64,000 bases of DNA from CAYQMF01 sp964418595. GTDB taxonomy: Bacteria > Planctomycetota > UBA1135 > UBA2386. Made by a program: the position numbers and the translations under genes. Below, piece after piece: positions 8,136 to 16,203 of the stretch (positions within the stretch are counted from its first letter, which is position 1; every line of letters starts with the position of its first letter). The notes under the pieces are model-generated. The model had not been told where the DNA came from and did not search any database. It worked only from the letters and a program-made list of their open reading frames with translations. The stretch is taken from positions 35,345 to 99,344 of the forward strand of contig CAYQMF010000008.1 in NCBI GenBank assembly GCA_964418595.1, read 5' to 3'.

Positions 8136-10096
8136 TGTCCGAAGCCACTCGCCCACGGCAGCGTGCCACCCCGGTCCCGTTCCTGGCTGCGATCGCTCTG
8201 ACCGGCTGCGGCGCGGGTGACGAAACGACACTCGATGCGCTGCTGGCTGCGCATGTCGCGACCCAGCCCCGCTATCCCACGACGCTACGCCTCGTCTACG
8301 ACATCGAGACACACGCCGGGCGCTGGCGCGTCGTCACGTCGATCCGCAGCCGACCGTTCGCCTACCGCGAGGACGCGGTGGGGATCTCGCCGCCGGCACA
8401 GCCGGTGGCGAAGGTGAGCGACGGCCGGCTGGCATGGCAGCCGCGGCCGGGACTGCCGGGGATCCCGCTCACGGGTGACGCGGCCCGCTCCTTCCTGGCG
8501 CGCACCCTCGTCGAAGGCCGCCTCTACCTCGAGGCGGAGATCGCCGGGGATCGCGCCAGGCTCGCCGGCGTGGAGACGCTTGCGGCCGTCGCCAGCTTGC
8601 CGTCCGGCTTGGGCGAGGAACGCCGCGCACTGATCGTGGACCAGCCCACGGCGGCCGCGATCACCCTGCGGCTGGCGTTCGACATCCGCGACCACCGCCT
8701 GCTCGGGCATTCCGAGCCACACCTCGACCGGCAGGCGTGGACGCGCTACGGCGACTGGCGGCGACATGGCGATCTGCTGCTGCCGGGGACGCGCATCGAC
8801 GGGCGTAGCAATCCCGATCGACGCACGACGGCGCGGCTCGTAGGCGTCGAGCTGGATCCCCTGCTCGCCGACGAGCTGTTCGCCGGCAGCCCCGTCGATG
8901 CCACACCCGCTCGGACCGACGGAGGAGCGCTCCGGGTCGTGAGCGACACGGTGCCGGGCGCGGCGTGGCTGGTGGCTGAGTCGTGCGCGATCGACGGGCG
9001 CAACGTCGGCCGCGCCCTGCTCGACACCGGCGCCAGCACCAGCGTGCTCGATCGGGAGCTCGCCGACGTGCTGGCGCTTCCGGAAGGCGGCCGCTTCGTC
9101 GCGGGAACCTTCACGAACAGGCTCGAGGGCAACAAGCGCTGGATCGACCATCTGCAGCTAGGCGAGCGTGGCGTCTATCAGGTCACCGCGTTGACGGGCA
9201 GCTTCCCGCTCACCCCCGTGCTGACGACGGCACAGACCCCGCGCGTCGTCGCCGGCGGCGCGGAACTGCTCGCGGCAGCCCCGGTGTTCGACTTCGCCCG
9301 CGGCCGTCTGCGGTTCCGGCCGCACCCCGTGGTACCGCTCCGCGCAGCTGCTGGTGCTGGCGTGGTGGTCGAGATCCCAGCGCGGCGGGCGAGGCGCGGC
9401 TCTCCGTGCCAGTACGTGACGGTGAGCGTGCGTGGCCGCGAGCTACTGGCGCTCCTGGACACCGGCTTCGGCGGAACGCTGTTCCTCACCGCGGCGGCTG
9501 CCGACAAGGCGGGTGTGCCGCGGGATCCGCGCGCGTTGCGGGACCCGCGGGTGTTCGGCCAGGAGGCAGGTGGCATCGGGGCGACCACGCGGATGGACCT
9601 CGCGGTGCCGCTCGGCGACGTGGCGCTCGGCCCGCTCCGTTTTCCGGAGGTCTGGGCCCGTGTGCAGTCTGCTCCTGGTGAAGACGACGAGCACCGGTCC
9701 TACGAGGCGCTGGTCGGCACCGGCGCCTTGCTACCGTTCGCGCGCATCGGGATCGACCCTGGGCGGGCGGTGATCGAGTTCGAATTGCCCGAGGGAGTGC
9801 AGCCCGGCGACGGCGGCACCGTCGCCGTGCCGGCTCTGGGCGCCTTCGCCGGCGCGATGTTCAGGGCGGTTGGAGCGGATGAGCCGGCGGTGACGAGCGA
9901 GGTGCAGCCCGGCTCGCCGGCCGCTCGCGCGGGCCTTCAGCCCGGCGACCGGCTGGTGTCGATCGGCCCCGACGTCGTGGTCTCGCAGGATCTGGCCTTC
10001 GCCCTGCGCCGGCTGTGGCTGAAGCCGGGCCACCCGGTGGCGCTGAACGTGATCCGAGCAGGCACGCCGGTGGCGATCGTTGTCGCCGTGGACTGA
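8135..10096 (+). CDS. lipoprotein with two retropepsin-like domains and a PDZ domain
   Basis: 653 aa from the ATG that overlaps the preceding stop; the frame is open further upstream, but this start yields a lipoprotein leader with lipobox LTGC at ~24-27. Residues ~30-240 have no domain I recognise. Two aspartyl-protease-like domains follow: LLDTGASTSVLD near 295 and LLDTGFGGTLFLT near 440, each with the hydrophobic-hydrophobic-D-T-G signature of retropepsin-like proteases. The two could pair inside one chain as in pepsin. Residues ~582-650 form a PDZ domain (SPAARAGLQPGDRLVSI). The arrangement suggests an envelope-anchored protease or a peptide-binding protein. The second site reads DTGF rather than DTGA, so its activity is uncertain. 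Confidence 0.8.
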   Translation: MSEATRPRQRATPVPFLAAIALTGCGAGDETTLDALLAAHVATQPRYPTTLRLVYDIETHAGRWRVVTSIRSRPFAYREDAVGISPPAQPVAKVSDGRLAWQPRPGLPGIPLTGDAARSFLARTLVEGRLYLEAEIAGDRARLAGVETLAAVASLPSGLGEERRALIVDQPTAAAITLRLAFDIRDHRLLGHSEPHLDRQAWTRYGDWRRHGDLLLPGTRIDGRSNPDRRTTARLVGVELDPLLADELFAGSPVDATPARTDGGALRVVSDTVPGAAWLVAESCAIDGRNVGRALLDTGASTSVLDRELADVLALPEGGRFVAGTFTNRLEGNKRWIDHLQLGERGVYQVTALTGSFPLTPVLTTAQTPRVVAGGAELLAAAPVFDFARGRLRFRPHPVVPLRAAAGAGVVVEIPARRARRGSPCQYVTVSVRGRELLALLDTGFGGTLFLTAAAADKAGVPRDPRALRDPRVFGQEAGGIGATTRMDLAVPLGDVALGPLRFPEVWARVQSAPGEDDEHRSYEALVGTGALLPFARIGIDPGRAVIEFELPEGVQPGDGGTVAVPALGAFAGAMFRAVGADEPAVTSEVQPGSPAARAGLQPGDRLVSIGPDVVVSQDLAFALRRLWLKPGHPVALNVIRAGTPVAIVVAVD

Positions 10097-10125
10097 TCTG
10101 CTCGCGAGCGCCGGCCTATCGCCCC

Positions 10126-10725
10126 TCAGTCGTTGCGCACGACCTTGCAGTCGGGGTTCGTCAGGGTCACGTTGTTCGCGGCGTCGACGAGCGCGGTCTG
10201 CGCGCTGAACTCCACGCCGACCAGCGCCGGGATCGTCGGCATCTGGAACGAGAACTGGATGAACCCGCCGGTCATCGTGCCGCTGTGGAACGGCACCGCG
10301 AACGGGGTGAGGAACCAGGCGTTGGCGAAGCCGGGGATCGGCAGGAAGCTGGTCTGCGCGCGCGTGCTGAGGAACACCTGGAAGCGCGAGCCCGGCGCGC
10401 CGAAGAGGTCCCACGTCTCGGAGCGACCGAAGCGCAGGTTGCCCATGTTGAACTGCTCCGGCACGGCGACCGCCGACAGCACGTTCAGGATCGTGAGGCC
10501 ACCGGCGCTCACGTCGGTCACCTGCATGTCGTACTCGATGTTCTGCTGGCGGCTCGCGTCGTGGAGCTGCTGCAGGTTGACGGTGGTGCTCACCAGCCGG
10601 ATGTGCGTGCAGTCGAGCTCGAACAGGTTGGTGCCCTGGATGGCGTCGACGTCGCCGACGATGCGGTAGGTCTGCGCCATGGCGCTGGCGGCGAGGAGGG
10701 GAAGCACGAGGAAGAGCTTGTTCAT
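10126..10725 (-). CDS. small secreted protein, shared C-terminal-type beta domain
   Basis: 199 aa with a signal peptide ending at AASAMAQ. Almost the whole mature chain consists of beta-rich sequence with the layout of the C-terminal domain seen on the large secreted proteins nearby (PGSRFQVFLS, then IPALVGVEFSAQTALVD and a closing segment), so this may be a stand-alone version. No catalytic motif was seen. It is convergent with the retropepsin gene, only ~30 bp away. Confidence 0.7.
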   Translation of the reverse strand: MNKLFLVLPLLAASAMAQTYRIVGDVDAIQGTNLFELDCTHIRLVSTTVNLQQLHDASRQQNIEYDMQVTDVSAGGLTILNVLSAVAVPEQFNMGNLRFGRSETWDLFGAPGSRFQVFLSTRAQTSFLPIPGFANAWFLTPFAVPFHSGTMTGGFIQFSFQMPTIPALVGVEFSAQTALVDAANNVTLTNPDCKVVRND

Positions 10726-10892
10726 CGGAGTCGGGTTCTCTGTCTGGGTTCTTGGGAAGGCGACGCCTGCGAGTCAGGCGCCGCGCGATTCAGTCAGGAG
10801 GGACATGGCAACGGGTGTGCCAGCGCGTGGCGCGGCGTGCCGTGTCCGCCATCCCGACACCGCGTGCCCGGGATCCTGACGCCCGCGGGCTC

Positions 10893-11603
10893 CTACCGGG
10901 CGCTGCGCGCGATCGTGGCGAGGAGCGGCGCCAGCTCGGCCGCGCTCACGGCGGCGAGCACCCGCACGCGCCGCGGCTCCACACCGTAGGCGACGAGCCC
11001 CTCGCGCTCCGCCTCGCTGCGCACCAGCACGAGGCTCGCGTCGTCGAACGCCGCGAGGACTTCGTCGCGCCGACCACGCAGCACGGCCTCGTTGGGAAAC
11101 GGCGACGAAGTGCGCAACCAGGCGAGGCGACGCGCGGCGAAGGCCGAGGCGCGCGCGAGCCCGCCTGTCGCCGCGACCATGCAACACGCCGCGCAGCGCG
11201 CGGGATCGTCGAGCACCGCGCAGGCCTCATGCCCCTGGTAGCGGAGATCACCGCGATGGCAGGCAACGGCCCCGAGTTCGACCTCGACGGCGCAGGGGAT
11301 GCCGAGCGCCGCGAGCAACCACGGCAGGCGCACGGAAGTGCCGGCCCCGAGCCCACACACGAGCGCGACGTGGGGTTCGTGCCGGCGCACCGATGTCGCC
11401 ACGTCGTGCTCGAAGCGGGACTCGCCGAGCGTCGCCCCCACCCTTCGGAACGGAGCCACCCGCCGCGGCGGCGCCGGCAGGAGCACGACGTCGTGTCCGG
11501 CGGCGTTCAGCTCACGGCGCAGGGCCTCGGTGCGTTCCTCGCGCCCGCGATCCGCGGCGAGGCGCCAGCGCCGGCCGCCGACGAGCAGGATGCGCATCGC
11601 CAC
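10893..11603 (-). CDS. glycosyltransferase family 4 N-terminal-like protein, short
   Basis: 236 aa. It starts with a Rossmann-like strand (MRILLVGG; ATG at 11603 or 11597) and reads like the acceptor-binding half of GT4 enzymes (ELNAAGHDVVLLP, HEPHVALVCGLG, LPWLLAALGIPCAVEVE). A cysteine cluster (CHRGDLRYQGHEAC, then CAACC) matches the Cys-rich stretch of many GT4 N-terminal domains. The chain stops at the point where the nucleotide-sugar-binding domain would begin, so it is a half-length relative of GT4 enzymes. It may be a truncated gene or work with a partner. It is one base from the upstream enoyl-CoA hydratase gene and probably co-transcribed with it. Confidence 0.6.
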   Translation of the reverse strand: MAMRILLVGGRRWRLAADRGREERTEALRRELNAAGHDVVLLPAPPRRVAPFRRVGATLGESRFEHDVATSVRRHEPHVALVCGLGAGTSVRLPWLLAALGIPCAVEVELGAVACHRGDLRYQGHEACAVLDDPARCAACCMVAATGGLARASAFAARRLAWLRTSSPFPNEAVLRGRRDEVLAAFDDASLVLVRSEAEREGLVAYGVEPRRVRVLAAVSAAELAPLLATIARSAR

Positions 11604-11604
11604 C

Positions 11605-12390
11605 CTACCGCGCCTTCAGACGCGCGACGACGATGGCGAGCTTGGCCTGCGTGGGCGGCGAAAACCACGCGTCGAGGAACACCGACTCGTCGAGCGCCGC
11701 GTCCACCAAGGGCAGGAGGTCGCGCGTCAACGCCGCCTTCACCGCGAACGCCGCGCGCGCGGTGGCGACCGAATAGCGAGCGGCCTCGGCACTCGCCGCG
11801 GCTTCGAGTCCGGCCGCGTCCACCGCCTTGTGCACGGCACCCCACCGCACCGCAGTCTCGATGCTCGCGAGTTCGCCGCTGAGCATCGGCTCGGCGGCCG
11901 CGGCCGCGCCTCCGAGCGCGCGCTCGACGACGACCTGGGCGGAGAGCGGGAAGGGCAGGCCGATGGCCGTCTCGTTCAGCCCGAAGAGCAGCGGCTTGTC
12001 GGCGCCGGCAACGGTCCGCGCGGCGAGGCGCACGTCGCAGGCCAGCGCGAGCACGGCGCCGCCGGCGACGGCGTGGCCGTTGATCACCGCGATCGTCGGC
12101 CGGGCGAGACACGCGAGCCGCAGCACCATGCGATGGAAGCCGGCGAAGAACGCCGCCAGCTCTGCGCGCGGCCGGCCGACGAGCGCCGGCAGCTCGAGGC
12201 CGGCGCAGAACGCCGAGCCCTGCCCGGTGAGCAGCAGCGGGCGCGCCGCACCGTTGCCCGGCGGCACGTCGATCTGCGGCCAGACGCGGTCGAATGCGGC
12301 CAGGAACGCCGGTCCGATCGCGTTGGCCTTGCCGAGTTCCATGCGCAACCAATCGACGTGCTCGCTGGCTTCGAGGCGGAGGTCAGGCAT
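11605..12390 (-). CDS. enoyl-CoA hydratase/isomerase family protein
   Basis: 261 aa, the usual length of the crotonase family. The CoA-binding and oxyanion-hole segments are recognisable: SAFCAGLELPAL near residue 60 and INGHAVAGGAVLALACDVR near 105-122. The acidic residues normally placed near 110-140 for hydration cannot be assigned with confidence, so the reaction (hydratase, isomerase or hydrolase) is open. It sits immediately upstream of the GT4-like gene. It is 46 kb from the benzoyl-CoA genes and less similar in pattern to the hydratase there, so a role in that pathway is not indicated. Confidence 0.85.
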   Translation of the reverse strand: MPDLRLEASEHVDWLRMELGKANAIGPAFLAAFDRVWPQIDVPPGNGAARPLLLTGQGSAFCAGLELPALVGRPRAELAAFFAGFHRMVLRLACLARPTIAVINGHAVAGGAVLALACDVRLAARTVAGADKPLLFGLNETAIGLPFPLSAQVVVERALGGAAAAAEPMLSGELASIETAVRWGAVHKAVDAAGLEAAASAEAARYSVATARAAFAVKAALTRDLLPLVDAALDESVFLDAWFSPPTQAKLAIVVARLKAR

Positions 12391-12496
12391 TGGTGGAGCT
12401 TGGTTGCGCAGGCAGTTTGGAGCAGCGCGTCACAGCTACCAAGCCCCCTGTTCCGTTTGTCGCAGGCCACCTCCTGATCGTCCCGGTCCGCCGCAG

Positions 12497-14905
12497 CTAC
12501 CGGAACTCGACCACGAGTCCGTAGCCGAGCGTGCCGGTCGCAGAAGCGACTCCACGGGTTGCCGTCGTCGTGTTCGAGCTGTCGAACATCCTGGAGACGC
12601 GGACGACGCGGCCCGTGTTCGGGGCCGGAATCACGAAGGCACCGCCCGCGGAATTGCAGATGCCGAGGCCGGGCAAGCCGATGTCCAGGGCGTGGTTCTG
12701 CAGGTAGAGCGTGGCGCCACCGATCGTGTTGGGGACGAACATGAAGAGCCCATCGGAAGTCGGCAGGGCACCGCTCGCCGACGTGATCCCCGTGGGCAGC
12801 AGCGCCAGCAGGTCGGTGTAAAGGCTGCCGCACAGACCCGGGAACGGGAGATTCGGATTGCTCATGCCGACGGCGGTGAACACCGGAGCGTTCGGGGGAC
12901 CGGCGATCGTGCCCACGGTCAGCCCGAGCCAGCCCTGGACGTCGGCCACGCTCGCGCTCAAGTTGTGGGTCGTCGACTGACCGCTGCACGTGCAACCGGT
13001 GCCGACCGTCGTGCGAGAAGCGATGGTGAAGGAACCCCGCTCGACGTCCAACGCGCCGAACGTCCCGCTGCGGCTGTTGCCATGGATCACCGATTCCCAG
13101 GTGAGCGCCCGGCCGCCTGTCCACAGGAACGGCGCATCCAACGGCAGGACCATCGCGGAACTGAAAGGCTGCGGACCGCCGGCGACGGTGACGCCCTGCG
13201 GACCCCACACGACGACGCGCCTCGACATCACGGTGCTCGGCGGCGACGAGTAGTTGGCGGCGAAGTCCCGCGAGACGTCGGAGTAGCGGGCGGGACCGGG
13301 GCCCATGAGCAGTTCGAGATCGATGGCGCGCGTCCCGGTCAGGTTCGTGGGCGTCGCCGGAGTGTCAGGGCGGAAGCGGAGCTGCGTGATCGCCCACGGC
13401 ACGCCGTCGTCGACGTCACCGTGGAGTTGCAGGTAGCGCCGGATCGTGTCGCTGTGGAACGGGAACGCGTTGTTGGTGTTGCCCTCGGCCCAGGTCGCGC
13501 CCACCGGCGAGACGCCGTGGCGCCGCTCGGGCTTGCACTTGCCCTTGCACCCCGCGCCGTGGATGGCCTGCACTTCGGCGGCGGTCAACACGCGGCGGAA
13601 GATCTCGATCTCGTCGGTGCGGCCCAGGAACGGGACCTTCAGGCCGGCGTAGTCGGCGCAACCGAGGAGGAGAGGCTCGTTGTTCGACAGGCTGGTGGTG
13701 AGCGGCGCGGGCGTGAACGCCAGTGCCCCCCCGTTGACATAACAGGTGAGCACACCGGAGCCCGACCGGTCGAGCGTGAACGCGAGGTGCGTCCACTCGT
13801 CGAAGGGGATGGGTGCCTCCGGGAAGTTCCAGGTCTGCCGCGTACTCCCGTCGCCGAGGTCGACGTGGATGATCCCGCCGATCAACGCAAACCGGTAGCC
13901 AGGACCGTCCAGGGCGCTGCCCTTGGCCACGAACGGTTGCACCGTCGGGGACAGCTCCGGATACACCCAGAGATCGACCGAGAAGTCCTGGTTCGGGCCG
14001 AAGTCCAGCTCGGCATCGTCCGCGACGACGCCCCACGCCGGACTGTGCTGCAGGCCGCCGTCCACGCGGCCGTTGGGTGTGGTGCCGTTGCCGCCGGACC
14101 AGGCGCCGTCCTGGTAGGGCGGGCCAGCGAGATCGAGCAGCGTGCCGTCGTGCCACCAGCCGACCATGTCGGGCGGCGGCGGCGTGCACGAGCGGAAGCA
14201 CACGTCGTCCAGGAAGGCGTAGGCACCGTGTCCGCCCGCCGTGCAGTCCCAGGCCGTCAGGATGACCTCGATCACGTCGCTGGTGGCCAGCGGCTTGAGG
14301 TCGCAGCACCACGAGCCATGCTTGTAGCGCAGGCTGCCGCACGTCGACCCGGCGACCTGCCAGCCCGAGGCCTGCGTCGCGTTGGCATCGAACGAGCACA
14401 TCGGCTGCCCGTTCTTCTTCACTTCGATCGAGAACCCCGGCTGGTCGCATGCCAGGTGCCCACCGTCGAGTAGCATGGCGCCCCATTGCACGCCCAGGAT
14501 CCCACCGAGCGCGATGTCGGCAGCTGTAGGTGAGAACGTCTGCCGGAGCCGCGTGGCGTGGTTGTGGCCATTGTTGCCGCCGTCGCCGTACGGATCGTTG
14601 ATCCGGGCCATGAACGCACCCTTGTAGGGCTGCACCATCAGCGTCTGGCACGGGAAGGGGAGCGTGTTGACGCCGATGACTCCCGCGGGCGTGTGCGTCG
14701 TCGGCGCACCCCAGGCGGAAAACGCGTTGCAGCTCCGGTAGGCGTACTCCACCGTCCAGCCCGTCAGGTCGCCGGACTCGAAGCCACAGTTGACGATGCC
14801 TTGCTGCCCCTGGGCGGTCAGCGGCAAGGCGGCCAAGAAGGAAGCCAGGATCGGCAGCAACCGGGCTGCGACGCCGGATCGGGCAACAGCGGGTACGGGG
14901 TACAT
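12497..14905 (-). CDS. secreted LamG-domain protein with shared C-terminal domain
   Basis: 802 aa from the ATG at 14905, which precedes a hydrophobic leader (LLPILASFLAALPLTAQG); the frame is open upstream but without a better start. Residues ~30-240 form a carbohydrate-binding-like region beginning GIVNCGFESGDLTGWTV, a common jelly-roll opening. Residues ~260-460 are a LamG/concanavalin-like module (DFSVDLWVYPEL, DEWTHLAFTLDRSGSG, TDEIEIFRRVLTAAEV). A region with a GCTCSG motif and the beta-rich C-terminus follow. Probably a surface or exported glycan-binding protein. The gene is divergent from the LamG/beta-repeat gene at 15145, with 239 bp between their starts that must carry both promoters. 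Confidence 0.85.
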   Translation of the reverse strand: MYPVPAVARSGVAARLLPILASFLAALPLTAQGQQGIVNCGFESGDLTGWTVEYAYRSCNAFSAWGAPTTHTPAGVIGVNTLPFPCQTLMVQPYKGAFMARINDPYGDGGNNGHNHATRLRQTFSPTAADIALGGILGVQWGAMLLDGGHLACDQPGFSIEVKKNGQPMCSFDANATQASGWQVAGSTCGSLRYKHGSWCCDLKPLATSDVIEVILTAWDCTAGGHGAYAFLDDVCFRSCTPPPPDMVGWWHDGTLLDLAGPPYQDGAWSGGNGTTPNGRVDGGLQHSPAWGVVADDAELDFGPNQDFSVDLWVYPELSPTVQPFVAKGSALDGPGYRFALIGGIIHVDLGDGSTRQTWNFPEAPIPFDEWTHLAFTLDRSGSGVLTCYVNGGALAFTPAPLTTSLSNNEPLLLGCADYAGLKVPFLGRTDEIEIFRRVLTAAEVQAIHGAGCKGKCKPERRHGVSPVGATWAEGNTNNAFPFHSDTIRRYLQLHGDVDDGVPWAITQLRFRPDTPATPTNLTGTRAIDLELLMGPGPARYSDVSRDFAANYSSPPSTVMSRRVVVWGPQGVTVAGGPQPFSSAMVLPLDAPFLWTGGRALTWESVIHGNSRSGTFGALDVERGSFTIASRTTVGTGCTCSGQSTTHNLSASVADVQGWLGLTVGTIAGPPNAPVFTAVGMSNPNLPFPGLCGSLYTDLLALLPTGITSASGALPTSDGLFMFVPNTIGGATLYLQNHALDIGLPGLGICNSAGGAFVIPAPNTGRVVRVSRMFDSSNTTTATRGVASATGTLGYGLVVEFR

Positions 14906-15144
14906 CGGGTCGACTCGCGGAGTTGTGGAGTTGGTCGGGCCGGCGGCGCGCCGGCACACACCTCGGATCTCCTTCCGCCGTACGGACCGGACAGAAAAAC
15001 ACGCAGTTCCGCGAAGCACCGCGACGGGTGGCCGGCCGGGCGCTGCCGCACGCGGCTCCCCGACGGTTTTCTTGTCCGGTGCTGGGTGTCTTCGCGGATC
15101 GAAGCGATGGCCACATGGCCCGATCCACAACAACGCAGTCATCC

Positions 15145-16203
15145 ATGAACGACACTATTCCATCGACCAGATCCTCCCCGGACCGGCGACGAGCGCCGCT
15201 GTACGCTGGCCTGCTTCTCCTCGGCGCTGTGCTGCCCGCGCAGCGCTTTCAGTACGACTACGGCACGGCATCGATCCCCGAGATCGGCACTTCGCTCGTC
15301 AAGACGAAGTTCGGCTACGGCGTCGTCGACGTACGCAACGGCACCGACGTGCTGGGGCTGGCCGCGGCCCACGATGGCCACGAGCTCGTCGACATGTGCA
15401 TCGCGCCCACGCTCCCGGGCCGCGCGCTCACACCCCACTGTCTACGCCAGACCTCGGACGGAGGCTTCATCGCATCTGGCGAGGTGCTCGGCAACGACGC
15501 AGGGATCGAGGTCTTTCTCATGAAGCTCGACAAGTACGGCAACAACGTCACGACGCCGCTCTTCCCCACCTACCGGGGCCACGCAACGGGCATCCGCCAG
15601 GGGACGCGCGTGGTCGAGACGACCGCTGGCTACGTGGTGCTCGCCAACATCAATCCCGATGGCAACAGCGAAGGCGTGTTGTTCGGCACCAACAAGGGGC
15701 TGGGGCTCACCTGGTGGCGGATCGCATTCGTACAACCAGCTCCCCACGCGATTCCACGACCTGTGTCAGGACGCGGACGGATCGCTGATGGTGGTGGGAA
15801 CGCTCACGGACCCCGGCGTGCCGGGACTGCGCACGTTCATCGCCCGGTTCTCGCCGGCGGGCAACCTGCTCGCCGCGCAGATGTACGGCGCAGGCGAGGT
15901 GCCTGAGCAGCAGGCCATCGCCCCGTCCGGCGACGGAGGCTTCGTCGTATGGGGTCACTACGGCGGCACCTCGAGTCTGCCGGGCAGCTTTCTGCTCCGC
16001 GTGAACAGCGTCCTGAATCCGCTCTGGCGGCGGCACTTCCCCACGATCCAGGGCACGCGCCCGACCATCGCCCGGGCCGCGAACGGCGACTACGTCATGA
16101 ATGGGCGCAGCGGCGGTGACGCGCTCGTGCTGCGCACCAGCTCCGCACCAGGTGGTTGCGACCGACGACGGCGGCTTCGCCGCGGTGGGCTCGACCGATC
16201 GTC
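15145..16203 (+). pseudogene. N-terminal part of a beta-repeat/LamG secreted protein, frameshifted
   Basis: The ATG at 15145 (15115 is an in-frame alternative) begins a signal peptide (LYAGLLLLGAVLPAQ) and repeats of the Delta-60 type (TSDGGFIASGE, FLMKLDKYGNN, PSGDGGFVVWGH). The frame breaks three times: near 15725, near 16146 and near 16200. Each break needs one base removed to restore homology. In the original frame a stop appears at 15904-15906. Removing one base at each point gives continuous repeat sequence (SYNQLPTRFHDLC, HQVVATDDGGFAAVG, then DGGRNVYLLKGD). As written the gene yields only a ~250-residue N-terminal fragment. Sequencing error is possible, but three single-base insertions within 480 bp of otherwise clean DNA favour real decay. 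Confidence 0.7.

Noticed and set aside
11605..12390. Second dienoyl-CoA hydratase of the benzoyl-CoA pathway
   Set aside because: It lacks the SYGASV..H pattern of Dch and is linked to a GT-like gene instead.
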